Source: Nitrosomonas sp. Nm84 (GTDB lineage: Bacteria > Pseudomonadota > Gammaproteobacteria > Burkholderiales > Nitrosomonadaceae). From it: a stretch of DNA of 64,000 bases. The position numbers and the translations under genes were made by a program. Location: contig NZ_QJJP01000010.1 of the NCBI RefSeq assembly GCF_003201565.1, positions 1-64,000 on the forward strand, read 5' to 3'. Below the pieces are notes generated by a model. The model made no database searches. It saw nothing but the letters and a program-made list of their open reading frames with translations, and had not been told where the DNA came from. Positions 9,467-18,403 of this stretch are shown one piece after another (positions within the stretch are counted from its first letter, which is position 1; every line of letters begins with the position of its first letter).

Positions 9467-11757
9467 TTCAGTTCCCCCGCGGCACTATGTTCCGTGACAG
9501 AAACAAATGCTCGATCCTCAGTGTCTACATTACGTGCCTGAGCTTGATACAATCGGTAGTAATAGCCTTCCCGGGCCATTAATTCAGCATGATTGCCTAT
9601 TTCAACGATTCTGCCGCGATCAAGAACAATCAAGCGATTGGCCTCACGCAAAGTCGACAGGCGATGGGCAATGGCGATGGTGGTGCGACCACGCACCAAA
9701 TTGTCTAATGCCTTTTGGATATCTTTTTCAGTGGTAGTATCTACCGAAGAAGTCGCTTCATCCAGAATCAGAATGCGTGGATTAATCAATAGTGCGCGAG
9801 CGATGGAGATTCGCTGACGTTCACCGCCAGAGAGTGCTTGCCCACGTTCACCTACAAGCGAATCATAACCATGCGGTAAACGCAAAATAAACTCATGGGC
9901 ATGTGCCGCACGGGCTGCCGACACAATCTCCGACGGTGCCGCATCCGGCTTGCCATAAGCAATATTCTCCGCAATAGTGCCATAAAACAGAAAAGGTTCC
10001 TGAAGTACCAAACCGATATGTTTGCGATACTCAGCAATTGGTAGTGTACGGATGTCATGATCGTCAATCAGAACCGAGCCTTCTGTGACATCGTAGAAAC
10101 GACAGATCAGATTAACCAGAGTGCTCTTTCCCGAGCCGCTGTGTCCGACCAAACCGATCATTTCACCAGGATTGATAACCAGATTGATATTCTGCGTAAT
10201 GCTGCGCGTTCCATATCGGAAGCCGACATTGCGTAATTCAATGCGACCTTGAACTGTCGGAAAATGCACGGGGTTCGTGGATTCCGGAACACTGGAAACA
10301 TGATCCAAAATATCAAATATGCGTTTGGTTCCTGCTGCCGCCTTTTGCGTGACAGAAACAATGCGGCTCATCGAATCAAGCCGGATATAGAAACGACCTA
10401 TGTAGGCAAGAAAAGCTGTAAGTACCCCGACTGTAATTTCATCTTTAGAAATTTGCCAGATACCGAATACCCAAACGACCAATAAGCCGATTTCGGTCAT
10501 CAGTGTGACCGTTGGTGTGAATAACGACCACACTCTGTTTACGCGATCATTAATACGTAGATTCCGCTGATTAGCGGCATGGAAACGCGCCGCCTCTCTT
10601 TTCTCTTGTGCAAATGCTTTAACTACTCGGATACCAGGAATAGTATCTGCAAGTACATTGTTCACCTCAGCCCATACACGATCAACCTTTTCAAAACCGA
10701 TACGCAATCTGTCGCGAACCAGATGAATCAGCCATGCGATAACCGGCAGAGGCGCGAGTGTTACAAGTGCTAACCAGGGATTGATGGATACCAGAATCAG
10801 AGCGGTCATGCCAATCATGATGACGTCGGTGGCGAAATCGAGTAAATGCAACGAAAGGAAAAGATTGATGCGATCGGTTTCGGCGCCGATGCGCGCCATT
10901 AAATCACCGGTACGTTTACCGCCGAAATATTGCTGGGAAAGATTGAGGAGGTGTTCGTAGGTCGTGGTACGTAAATCAGCACCAATGCGTTCGGAAACCA
11001 GTGCCAGCATGTAGGTTCTGGCCCAACCCAGCATCCAGGCAAGCACCGCCGCACCTAACAGACCGGAAAGATACAGCTTTACCAAATCGGTATTGATCGG
11101 CTGACCATTCTGGTAAGGTATCAACACATTATCCATCAATGGCATGGTTAAATACGGTGGTACCAACGTTGCAGCGGTACTACATAAGGTCAACAGAAAT
11201 CCGATGAATAAACGACCCTTATAAGGCTTTGCAAAACGCCACAGTCGCAACAATGTCCAAGTAGAGGGCGACGCATGGCCTTGCTTGTCACAGACAGGGC
11301 AATCATCCTGATCAGCGGATAAAAGAGCAGCGCAGTTCGGACATTGAGCTTGCGTATGTGTTGTTAAGGGTAATTTACCGGTAAGATGATAATCAAGCTG
11401 CTGCATAAAGCATTCGATTAGTCGACTTGCTGCGGTATCACTGCCTAGTCGGTAACGCCAATAGGCAAGTCGCGTATGCGCATCAAATAGCTCAAGACAA
11501 CCGACACCTGCATAATCTCGTTGTGTCAGCAGTAAGCCTTGTTGATAGCGCCATTCCTGCCAAACGCCATCATTTGCCATTTTGGCGAGTAAGCGTTTGT
11601 TGGTAACAACAACAAAACCCTTGGCAAAATGTAACTGTGTATTAAGATCGATTTCAATCCAAGCGAATACGCTCTCATCGTCAGTCAATTGTGACGAAAG
11701 CTCATCACTCCAGATTAACGATAATTTATCAAGTGATGAATGAAGGGTTTGTTGCAT
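9463..11757 (-). CDS. Cyanophycin-associated ABC transporter, fused TMD-NBD
   Basis: Exporter-type ABC half-transporter of 764 residues with an unusual N-terminal cytoplasmic part. Residues about 1-135 form a PH-like/GRAM-like region (LNTQLHFAKGFVVVTNKRLL), followed by a zinc ribbon (CPNCAALLSADQDDCPVC, about 139-158). A six-helix transmembrane domain spans about 180-470, and the nucleotide-binding domain has Walker A GLVGHSGSGKST, signature ALSGGERQRISIARAL, Walker B ILILDEATSSVD and the switch AIAHRLSTL. All ATPase motifs are intact. It heads the tight run with DUF1854 and the two synthetases. The architecture matches the ABC proteins known to accompany cyanophycin genes. The substrate is unknown; peptide or amino-acid movement related to the polymer is inference. 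Confidence 0.88.
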   Translation of the reverse strand: MQQTLHSSLDKLSLIWSDELSSQLTDDESVFAWIEIDLNTQLHFAKGFVVVTNKRLLAKMANDGVWQEWRYQQGLLLTQRDYAGVGCLELFDAHTRLAYWRYRLGSDTAASRLIECFMQQLDYHLTGKLPLTTHTQAQCPNCAALLSADQDDCPVCDKQGHASPSTWTLLRLWRFAKPYKGRLFIGFLLTLCSTAATLVPPYLTMPLMDNVLIPYQNGQPINTDLVKLYLSGLLGAAVLAWMLGWARTYMLALVSERIGADLRTTTYEHLLNLSQQYFGGKRTGDLMARIGAETDRINLFLSLHLLDFATDVIMIGMTALILVSINPWLALVTLAPLPVIAWLIHLVRDRLRIGFEKVDRVWAEVNNVLADTIPGIRVVKAFAQEKREAARFHAANQRNLRINDRVNRVWSLFTPTVTLMTEIGLLVVWVFGIWQISKDEITVGVLTAFLAYIGRFYIRLDSMSRIVSVTQKAAAGTKRIFDILDHVSSVPESTNPVHFPTVQGRIELRNVGFRYGTRSITQNINLVINPGEMIGLVGHSGSGKSTLVNLICRFYDVTEGSVLIDDHDIRTLPIAEYRKHIGLVLQEPFLFYGTIAENIAYGKPDAAPSEIVSAARAAHAHEFILRLPHGYDSLVGERGQALSGGERQRISIARALLINPRILILDEATSSVDTTTEKDIQKALDNLVRGRTTIAIAHRLSTLREANRLIVLDRGRIVEIGNHAELMAREGYYYRLYQAQARNVDTEDRAFVSVTEHSAAGELK

Positions 11758-11848
11758 TCGTTAAGCTGCAAGAAAATGTAAGATGAGAGTATTTCCAGAA
11801 AGAGTTCAAATGAGATACCAGGAGGAAACAAGAAACAACTTAAAATAA

Positions 11849-12454
11849 TTACTTATTAGAGTCCAACCATTCATTAAGCTCAACATTAGTACGATCATCT
11901 GTCAGTAAATCATCGGCCAGTTCAGATTCATTATCAATAGGGGTATCTGTCGGTATGTCATCAATCAATTCAGGCTCATTATCAATAGAGGCGTCTATCG
12001 ATATGTCATCAACCTGTTCAGATTCACTATCAATCTGAGCATCTGTCGATAAGTCATCAACCAGTTGACGCACATTGTCAATATAACCATCTAACGATAA
12101 GTCATCAGCTAATTCAGGCTCATTATCAATATAAGCCTCTGTCGATAAGTCATCAACCAGCATCGTGGTTGATTTACCTTTTTCCAAGAATTGCCAATAA
12201 GTCGTAGACACCACCGCAAAAGTGAGCAACGCTATCAATAGCAATAACAGCTTTCCCGTATTAAAATGCTCGTCATGTCCGCCATAAACGGAGGTGCCAT
12301 TGCCTGAATTAATGATCTCCAGTGTGGGTTGGCAATTTTCCAAAGCCGCGCGACGAGCAGATTGCAATCGATACAGAGTGCTCTGTTTAATAGTCTCGCT
12401 AGCACCAAAGTCTAGCAATCTGGCAATTTCTTTTCCCATCTCTTGTTCGTTCAT
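11849..12454 (-). CDS. DUF3619 membrane protein with expanded acidic repeats
   Basis: A 201-residue single-pass membrane protein of the DUF3619 family, which normally sits just downstream of an ECF-like sigma factor in betaproteobacteria. The N-terminal part (EMGKEIARLLDFGA, RLQSARRAAL) is cytoplasmic, and a transmembrane helix lies at about residues 67-87 (LLLLLIALLTFAVVSTTYW). Family members usually end with one motif of the type DDLPIDAYLDxGFxxWL. Here that segment is multiplied: five consecutive 16-residue units of the type VDDLSTDAYIDNEPEL precede a final degenerate copy ending NEWLDSNK. The tail is strongly acidic and Thr/Ser-containing. The start overlaps the sigma-factor stop by four bases. 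Function unknown; a partner or anti-sigma role is suggested only by the pairing. Confidence 0.85.
   Translation of the reverse strand: MNEQEMGKEIARLLDFGASETIKQSTLYRLQSARRAALENCQPTLEIINSGNGTSVYGGHDEHFNTGKLLLLLIALLTFAVVSTTYWQFLEKGKSTTMLVDDLSTEAYIDNEPELADDLSLDGYIDNVRQLVDDLSTDAQIDSESEQVDDISIDASIDNEPELIDDIPTDTPIDNESELADDLLTDDRTNVELNEWLDSNK
11918..12157 (-). repeat. Five tandem 48-bp coding repeats in the DUF3619 gene
   Basis: The core GTCATC of the repeat recurs at 11957, 12005, 12053, 12101 and 12149, and a diverged ATCATC at 11909: an exact 48-base spacing throughout. Five full units (16 codons each) are followed by a sixth, terminal half-conserved copy. The unit start (V/A/I-D-D) and the ID(N/S) positions are conserved, while the others drift, so the expansion is not brand new. 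Confidence 0.95.
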
Positions 12455-13026
12455 GATTTAACCCCTTTATCCTCGAGTATTTTGGCCAATGTATGGACTG
12501 CGCGAGAGCAGTGTGTCTTAACACTTCCTTCCGAACATTTCATAATTACAGCAGTCTCCGCTAAACTCATTTCTTCCCAGTAACGCAGTATGAATGCTTC
12601 GCGTTGACGTGCCGGAAGAATTTTTATGGCTTTTTCTATTAAACCAATCAGTTGTATTGTCTCTAATTGCGCGTCGGGTTCTTTGGTAAAGTTGGATTCC
12701 TGTTTTATTTGCAAAGTTTCGAGAATATCGAAATCTTCCTGATTTTTATCCTGATCACTGGGCGTAAATGCCGAAAACAGCGTAGTCCATAGTGAACGGA
12801 TCTTTTGTCGGCGATAGTAATCGCGAATGGTATTCTGTAGGATACGCTGAAACAAAAGCGGAAGCTCTTCGATCGGTTTCGCGGCATATTTTTGTGCGAG
12901 TTTCATCATGGAATCTTGCACGATATCCAATGCCACATGTTCATCATGAACCGCAAACATGGCCTGTTTATATGCACGCCTTTCGGTTCCAATCAGAAAA
13001 TCAGAAAGTTCTTGTTGAGTAGCCAG
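12451..13026 (-). CDS. RNA polymerase sigma factor, ECF-like, probable CTG start
   Basis: Sigma-70 family factor of about 191 residues. Region 2 contains ALDIVQDSMMKLAQKY and ELPLLFQRILQNTIRDYYRR; region 4 contains LPARQREAFILRYWEEMSLA, then a helix-turn-helix ending CSEGSVKTHCSRAV. The first ATG (12960) would cut off the start of region 2. The same frame runs upstream without ATG, GTG or TTG but with CTG at 13024-13026, giving MATQQELSDFLIGTERRAYK, which is how homologues begin. AAAGG at 13034-13038 lies seven bases before this CTG. I therefore place the start at 13026. Region 3 is short and there is no ECF extension. The downstream DUF3619 gene is translationally coupled. The cyanophycin genes follow on the same strand after a 91-base gap, so co-transcription is possible but not shown. 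Confidence 0.85.
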   Translation of the reverse strand: MATQQELSDFLIGTERRAYKQAMFAVHDEHVALDIVQDSMMKLAQKYAAKPIEELPLLFQRILQNTIRDYYRRQKIRSLWTTLFSAFTPSDQDKNQEDFDILETLQIKQESNFTKEPDAQLETIQLIGLIEKAIKILPARQREAFILRYWEEMSLAETAVIMKCSEGSVKTHCSRAVHTLAKILEDKGVKS

Positions 13027-13066
13027 AGGGCAACCTTTGTTTGTATTTAAAAATTAAAATTAATTG

Positions 13067-13084
13067 GTACGAAATATTACGTAC
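13067..13084. promoter_or_regulatory. Imperfect 18-bp palindrome between divergent genes
   Basis: GTACGAAATATTACGTAC differs from its reverse complement at only two symmetric positions. It lies between the sigma-factor gene (leftward) and yacG (rightward), so it is a plausible operator. No known binding consensus is matched. Confidence 0.3.
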
Positions 13085-13164
13085 AATGACTTTAAGAACG
13101 ATTCTACCCATATTTTACTGAATAGACGGTAGCCTAAGAACTATTTAAGACAGTGAGCTGTTTT

Positions 13165-13353
13165 ATGCAACAACACACACGCATCGTCAATTGTCCTCAA
13201 TGTGGTAAAAAAGTAGTATGGGAGTCAGATAATCGCTTTCGACCATTTTGTTCTGAACGTTGCAAAATAAACGATTTATCCCAATGGGCGCAAGAATCCT
13301 ATCGAATTCCAGAGTCAACAGAGCCTGAAAAGAAATGGGAAGAAAAAGATTGA
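13165..13353 (+). CDS. yacG: DNA gyrase inhibitor YacG-type zinc protein
   Basis: Small zinc-finger protein of the YacG family, which binds the GyrB subunit and inhibits DNA gyrase in studied bacteria. With ATG 13165 as start ([15 protein letters not shown]) it has 62 residues, the usual size. The four zinc ligands are CPQC and CSERC, and the family signature [17 protein letters not shown] is present. A GTG four codons upstream (13153) is less likely. The convergent Nudix gene starts 13 bases after its stop. In many proteobacteria yacG lies near a MutT-like gene, as here. Confidence 0.92.
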   Translation: MQQHTRIVNCPQCGKKVVWESDNRFRPFCSERCKINDLSQWAQESYRIPESTEPEKKWEEKD

Positions 13354-13366
13354 ATGGTTTGGCATG

Positions 13367-14368
13367 CTACACCGCAGGAATGCTGCTGAACGGACTTACG
13401 ATTCCGCGCATTGTCGCTATTCCATGTGCTCCCATTTCCTGAGCTATCGTCAAATCTTCTTGGTGTAACCCACCCAATGCATACACTGGTAATGAATAGC
13501 CTTGGATCAACGTGGCAAATTTTCTCCAGCCCAATGGAGATAGTTCTGGGTGACTTAGTGTAGTTTGGACTGGACTCAACACGACAAAATCGAGTTCCAA
13601 TTGTTCGGCAGCAAAAAGTTCTTCTGCGTTGTGACAGGATGCACCACATATTCCATATTCCGGATCAGGACGGCATGACAATGACATGAGTTGTGATGAC
13701 GTAAGGTGCACGCCATCGGCACCGATTTTGCGGGCTAACGCTGCATCACTGTTTATCAGCACTCTTGCTTGATGAGCGCGTGCAAGCACAAGCACTTGCA
13801 TTGAAAACTCTCGTAGCAAATCTTGCGACATGCGCTTCTCGCGGATCTGCAGCAAACGCAGTCCATTTTGTAAGGCTTGTTCAATCTGTATCAGCGCAGA
13901 TTCAATACCGATCTGCGTTGCCTGTGTAATGGCATAGACTGGCGGCAGCAAAAGCGCTTGCAAAATGGGTCCGTTGGCGGGCAGGATAGGGGATACCGTA
14001 ACCTGATGGGGTAATTGCCAGAACAAACCTTGTTTTTCTCTCGGTGAAAGCTTACCTTCCCATTCCACCACACGAAAAAAATGTAATTGCACCGTTGCAT
14101 GTGAGTAGGTGAAAACTCGTGTTATCCAGGGATAAGCGTGACGAAGCTGAATCCCCAATTCTTCCCACAATTCACGTTCTAGCGCGTGCAGTAGTGATTC
14201 GTTTTTTTCAACCTTGCCACCGGGAAATTCCCAATAACCGGAATAGATTTTGCCTCCAGGTCGGCGCGTCAGTAAAAACTGACCATTCGGTCGTAAAATT
14301 ACGGCCGCGACGACTTCTACGATTGGCGTTGACTCAGCAATCGGTGTGGATAAGTTGTTCACTGGCAT
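13367..14368 (-). CDS. Nudix hydrolase fused to a ThiE/TenI-like domain
   Basis: Two-domain protein of 333 residues. The N-terminal domain (about 15-145) is a MutT-type Nudix hydrolase with an intact Nudix box (GGKVEKNESLLHALEREL continuing WEELG), expected to hydrolyse oxidised dGTP. The C-terminal domain (about 150-330) is a thiamine-phosphate-synthase-like TIM barrel (LRLLQIREKRM, GADGVHLTSSQL, VYALGGLHQEDL). This fusion is widespread in beta- and gammaproteobacteria and is usually annotated as a Nudix family hydrolase; whether the barrel makes thiamine phosphate is uncertain. The gene overlaps the upstream DUF815 ATPase by ten bases and belongs to the run argJ-DUF815-Nudix. Confidence 0.9.
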   Translation of the reverse strand: MPVNNLSTPIAESTPIVEVVAAVILRPNGQFLLTRRPGGKIYSGYWEFPGGKVEKNESLLHALERELWEELGIQLRHAYPWITRVFTYSHATVQLHFFRVVEWEGKLSPREKQGLFWQLPHQVTVSPILPANGPILQALLLPPVYAITQATQIGIESALIQIEQALQNGLRLLQIREKRMSQDLLREFSMQVLVLARAHQARVLINSDAALARKIGADGVHLTSSQLMSLSCRPDPEYGICGASCHNAEELFAAEQLELDFVVLSPVQTTLSHPELSPLGWRKFATLIQGYSLPVYALGGLHQEDLTIAQEMGAHGIATMRGIVSPFSSIPAV

Positions 14369-15240
14369 GGATTGTTACCAATCGATTTCTGCCTACCGGC
14401 CAGATCCCGTGCAAATTGCCAAGCCACCCGTCCGCTACGCGAACCGCGTTCCAGTGCCCATTGCAAGGCCTCGGTACGCGCTAGAGCGGTCATTTCGTGG
14501 ATGCCAAAATAAGCCAACCAGTAACGCACTATCTCCAGGTAGTGCTCCTGGTTGAAAGGATAAAACGACAACCACAAACCAAAGCGTTCCGACAAGGAAA
14601 TTTTTTCTTCTATCGTTTCACTAGGATGCACTTCCTCACCAATATGTCGCGTATCAAGATTATCGCGCATAAATTCCGGTACCATGTGACGCCGGTTGGA
14701 TGTGGCATAGATCAGAACATTATCGGAAACCGTGGCGATCGACCCATCCAGAACCACTTTTAGCGCCTTGTAGCCGGGCTCGTCGGTTTCAAAAGACAAA
14801 TCATCGCAAAACAAAATAAAGCGCTCCGGACGCTGGTAAATCTTTTCCACGATATCATGCAAATCGACGAGGTGATGTTTTTCTACTTCGATCAGACGCA
14901 GTCCATCATTTGCATATTTATTCAATAATGCCTTAATTAGTGAAGATTTTCCTGTGCCACGCGCGCCTGTCAGCAACACATTGTTGGCAGAAAATCCCTG
15001 CACAAACTGTTGTGTATTCTGATCAATCCGCTGCTTTTGATCGGTAATGCCACATAGTGCATCTAATGTAATTCGGTGGGGATGTGCAATCGATTGGATA
15101 TATCCAGCATTGCCCTGCTTGCGCCAACGAAAAGCAATCGCTGACTGCCAATTAGGATCTGGGAGCGCTGGCGGCAGAAATTTTTCCATAAGATGAAGCA
15201 GCTTGTCTGCCCGCTCGTAGAGTTTGTCGAAGTCATTCAT
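14359..15240 (-). CDS. DUF815 family AAA+ ATPase
   Basis: A 293-residue P-loop ATPase of the DUF815 family. Walker A is VLLTGARGTGKSSLIKALL and the Walker-B-like strand is RFILFCDDLSF; an arginine-rich C-terminal lid carries GSRSGRVAWQFARDL. It has no signal peptide and is cytoplasmic. The role is not well established for the family. It lies between argJ (12 bases upstream) and the Nudix fusion (overlapping), an arrangement typical of this lineage. Confidence 0.9.
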   Translation of the reverse strand: MNDFDKLYERADKLLHLMEKFLPPALPDPNWQSAIAFRWRKQGNAGYIQSIAHPHRITLDALCGITDQKQRIDQNTQQFVQGFSANNVLLTGARGTGKSSLIKALLNKYANDGLRLIEVEKHHLVDLHDIVEKIYQRPERFILFCDDLSFETDEPGYKALKVVLDGSIATVSDNVLIYATSNRRHMVPEFMRDNLDTRHIGEEVHPSETIEEKISLSERFGLWLSFYPFNQEHYLEIVRYWLAYFGIHEMTALARTEALQWALERGSRSGRVAWQFARDLAGRQKSIGNNPCQ

Positions 15241-15252
15241 GGAATACGGATC

Positions 15253-16479
15253 TTAACTGCGATAGCTCGCATTAATCTTGACGTAATCGTAAGAAAAATC
15301 GCAGGTCCATACAGTAGTAGATGCTGAACCGCGATTCAGCACGACACGCACAGTAATCTCAGACTGATTCATCACGCGCTGTCCGTCCTCTTCACGATAA
15401 TGTGGTGCTCTGCCACCTTTTTCCGCAACCAGCACGTCATCCAAATAGAGTTGAATACCACTCACATCCAGATCATCAATTCCGGCATATCCAATCGCCG
15501 CCAGAATTCTGCCCAGATTTGGATCGGATGCGAAAAAAGCGGTTTTGATTAATGGTGAATGCGCAATGGCATAAGCCACTTTGGTGCATTCATCCGCGTT
15601 CTTGCCAGCGTCCACTTGCACGGTAATAAATTTGGTCGCACCTTCACCATCACGCACAATCATTTTTGCCAGTTCGACAGCAACAGCGGTAATGGCTTGC
15701 CGCAACTGATTAAATTCTTTACTGTCTTGCCGAGTAATCTCGCTATGACCCGCTTTCCCACTAGCCAGTATGATGAACGCGTCATTGGTGGAAGTATCGC
15801 CGTCCACCGTGATGCGATTGAACGAATGATCCGCGGCGTACTGAGCTATCTCCTGTAGCAAGCCCTGGCTGATGACTGCGTCGGTCGCAACATAGCCTAG
15901 CATGGTTGCCATATTCGGGCGGATCATGCCGGAGCCTTTGGCGATGCCGGTAACCGTCACCGTTTTTCCATCAATCTGTAGCTGCCGGGATGCCGCTTTC
16001 GGCACGATATCTGTGGTCATGATCGCCTGCGCTGCGGCAAACCAGTTATCCGTCTTGCAATTAGCAACGGCTGAAGGCAGGCCTTTGACAATTCTGTCTA
16101 CCGGCAGCGGCTCCATGATCACGCCCGTCGAAAACGGCAATACCTGCTGTGTTGTGCAACCCAATAGCCTGGCTAATTCAGAGCAGGTTGCCAACGCATG
16201 CTGTATTCCCGCTTCACCAGTCCCGGCATTGGCATTGCCGGTATTTATCACTAAAGCGCGAATGGGCGGTTGCATCAAATGCCGCTTCGCCACAATCACG
16301 GGTGCAGCACAAAATCGGTTCTGGGTAAAAACACCGGCGACTTTCGTGCCTTCATCGAGTGTCATCACTAGCAAATCCTTGCGATCAGGTTTTTTAATAC
16401 CGGCCGTAAAAATGCCAAGAGTTACACCATCGACGGGCGAGAGTTGTTCTGGGAGCAGGGGAGAAATATTAACAGGCAT
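15253..16479 (-). CDS. argJ: Bifunctional ornithine acetyltransferase/N-acetylglutamate synthase
   Basis: Transfers the acetyl group from N-acetylornithine to glutamate, and in bifunctional forms also acetylates glutamate from acetyl-CoA, in the cyclic arginine pathway. The 408 residues match the family. The self-cleavage site is visible in [16 protein letters not shown]; the Thr of NMAT (about residue 191) becomes the nucleophile of the beta chain. VMNTGNANA-type and [10 protein letters not shown] blocks are also present. Arginine is one of the two building blocks of cyanophycin, made from genes close by, though argJ is in a separate run. argB lies at 42717. Confidence 0.95.
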   Translation of the reverse strand: MPVNISPLLPEQLSPVDGVTLGIFTAGIKKPDRKDLLVMTLDEGTKVAGVFTQNRFCAAPVIVAKRHLMQPPIRALVINTGNANAGTGEAGIQHALATCSELARLLGCTTQQVLPFSTGVIMEPLPVDRIVKGLPSAVANCKTDNWFAAAQAIMTTDIVPKAASRQLQIDGKTVTVTGIAKGSGMIRPNMATMLGYVATDAVISQGLLQEIAQYAADHSFNRITVDGDTSTNDAFIILASGKAGHSEITRQDSKEFNQLRQAITAVAVELAKMIVRDGEGATKFITVQVDAGKNADECTKVAYAIAHSPLIKTAFFASDPNLGRILAAIGYAGIDDLDVSGIQLYLDDVLVAEKGGRAPHYREEDGQRVMNQSEITVRVVLNRGSASTTVWTCDFSYDYVKINASYRS

Positions 16480-16696
16480 GGCAAATAGTCAAGTCATTAT
16501 AGAATGACGCTATGCTACCGTATCTTTGCCGGGATTTTCTAAAAAATTCTCATGATGTATTGATAACTTTAAGGCCGCTGAGCAATTTGGCTTTTCCATT
16601 AACAGAGCGGTCGGTCTTTTTGCTGAAATATGGTACTTATTGGAATTCCATCCGAATAACCCGATCAAATTGTTTGTTAAAAGTCAAAGCGGCTTT

Positions 16697-16727
16697 TTGT
16701 TCTCTAGTGGATATCGATTTGTATAAT
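16697..16727 (+). promoter_or_regulatory. Candidate sigma-70 promoter for the atp operon
   Basis: TATAAT at 16722-16727 is a perfect -10 hexamer; TTGTTC at 16697-16702 could serve as -35, but the spacing (19) is longer than ideal. It lies about 92 bases upstream of atpI in the 340-base gap after argJ. The rest of that gap (16480-16696) shows no convincing gene. Confidence 0.35.
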
Positions 16728-16818
16728 TTGCACATTGACTGAACAGCTTAAGTGAGCTAGTATTGACCTTTTTTGAGTGCGGATAATCAACGCTGTCTGT
16801 TCCTAAGATAGAAATGGT

Positions 16819-17199
16819 ATGTCTTGGATAAAAAATAGACCGCTAAGTTTTGTGCTAAGGGTGCAGTTGCTTCTAACTTTGGTTGTGGTGATTATTTTTG
16901 CTTCTTTGTCTGATTTGCAAGGTGCAGTATCAGCAGTTCTAGGAGGAATGGTTAGTTTGATATCCTCTGCAGTATTTGCAATAATTATCTCACATCATAG
17001 AGGGTATACAGCTGATGCGGCAATTAGGACCGCAATTAGAGCTGAAATTGTTAAGGTAGGCTTAATTGTGATTTTGTTATGGTTAGTGTTCAAGAATTTT
17101 GAAAGTGTTAATGCATTCGCATTCATAGGAACATTTATCCTTACTGTTTTGGCTCATAGCATGGCGTTGTTTGTATCTGATAATATAAAAACAGAGTGA
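16819..17199 (+). CDS. atpI: ATP synthase subunit I
   Basis: A 126-residue membrane protein of the AtpI family, first gene of the ATP synthase operon. It has about four hydrophobic segments ([65 protein letters not shown]). AtpI assists assembly of the c-ring and is not essential in tested species. The next gene, atpB, begins 28 bases after its stop. Confidence 0.9.
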   Translation: MSWIKNRPLSFVLRVQLLLTLVVVIIFASLSDLQGAVSAVLGGMVSLISSAVFAIIISHHRGYTADAAIRTAIRAEIVKVGLIVILLWLVFKNFESVNAFAFIGTFILTVLAHSMALFVSDNIKTE

Positions 17200-17227
17200 A
17201 TTAATAGTAGAAATAGAGCAGGTACGC

Positions 17228-18037
17228 ATGGCATCGGATACAGAACTTACTCCAACATCATATATTGATCATCATCTAACCTATTTAACGGCGCAAGTCG
17301 GCGAGGGCTCGTTCTGGGTTCTGCATGTTGACACGCTGGTTACATCCGTGATTCTTGGTGTTATTAGTCTTGGTTTTATATGGTTGGTTGTGCGCAAAGC
17401 AACATCTGGCGTGCCATCGAAGAGTCAGGCATTTGTCGAGCTTGCTGTTGAGTTCATAGATAATGAGGTGAAGAACACATTTCATGGTAACCGGCATGTG
17501 TTTGTTGCACCCACGGCGTTAACAATATTCGTATGGGTTCTGATGATGAATGCCATGGATATTTTGCCAATAGATATCATGGCGTGGATCTTGGAGCATG
17601 CATTTGGTTTACACAACTGGAAAATAGTGCCAACTACGGATGTCAACACAACTTTTGCGTTAGCCCTTTCAATATGGTTTTTGATGCTTTTCTTTAATGT
17701 AAAGGTCAAGGGGTGGGGCGGTTGGATGCATGAGCTCTTTTGTACGCCATTTGGGAAAAGTCCATTGTTGTGGATACTGAATCTGCTATTTAATTTTATA
17801 GAATATGTATCCAAGCCTTTGTCTCATTCTCTGCGACTTTTTGGCAATATCTATGCAGGTGAAATTATTTTTCTGTTGTTGGGCATGTGGGCTGCAACTG
17901 GAGTGTCAGGTACAATATTCGGTTCAATACTCGGGGCAGGCTGGGCGATATTCCATATTTTGATAGTTACCTTGCAGGCATTTATCTTCATGATGCTGAC
18001 AGTGGTATATATATCGATGGCACATGAATCTCATTAA
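17228..18037 (+). CDS. atpB: F1Fo ATP synthase subunit a
   Basis: Proton-channel subunit a of the membrane Fo sector, 269 residues with five to six transmembrane helices. The essential arginine facing the c-ring is in [18 protein letters not shown], and the C-terminal helix contains [17 protein letters not shown]. Length and motifs are typical of proteobacteria. It is followed by atpE after 53 bases. Confidence 0.95.
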   Translation: MASDTELTPTSYIDHHLTYLTAQVGEGSFWVLHVDTLVTSVILGVISLGFIWLVVRKATSGVPSKSQAFVELAVEFIDNEVKNTFHGNRHVFVAPTALTIFVWVLMMNAMDILPIDIMAWILEHAFGLHNWKIVPTTDVNTTFALALSIWFLMLFFNVKVKGWGGWMHELFCTPFGKSPLLWILNLLFNFIEYVSKPLSHSLRLFGNIYAGEIIFLLLGMWAATGVSGTIFGSILGAGWAIFHILIVTLQAFIFMMLTVVYISMAHESH

Positions 18038-18075
18038 ATTTAGAAGCTTTATTTGTTGCATATTATTAATCTTAA

Positions 18076-18363
<288 letters not shown>

Positions 18364-18403
18364 TAATGTTGTTGTAATTTAGATCAGATATTACAGGCTT
18401 GTC

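Noticed and set aside
16512..16742. Open frame of 76 codons between argJ and atpI
   Set aside because: No family resemblance, no ribosome site and it covers the atp promoter region.
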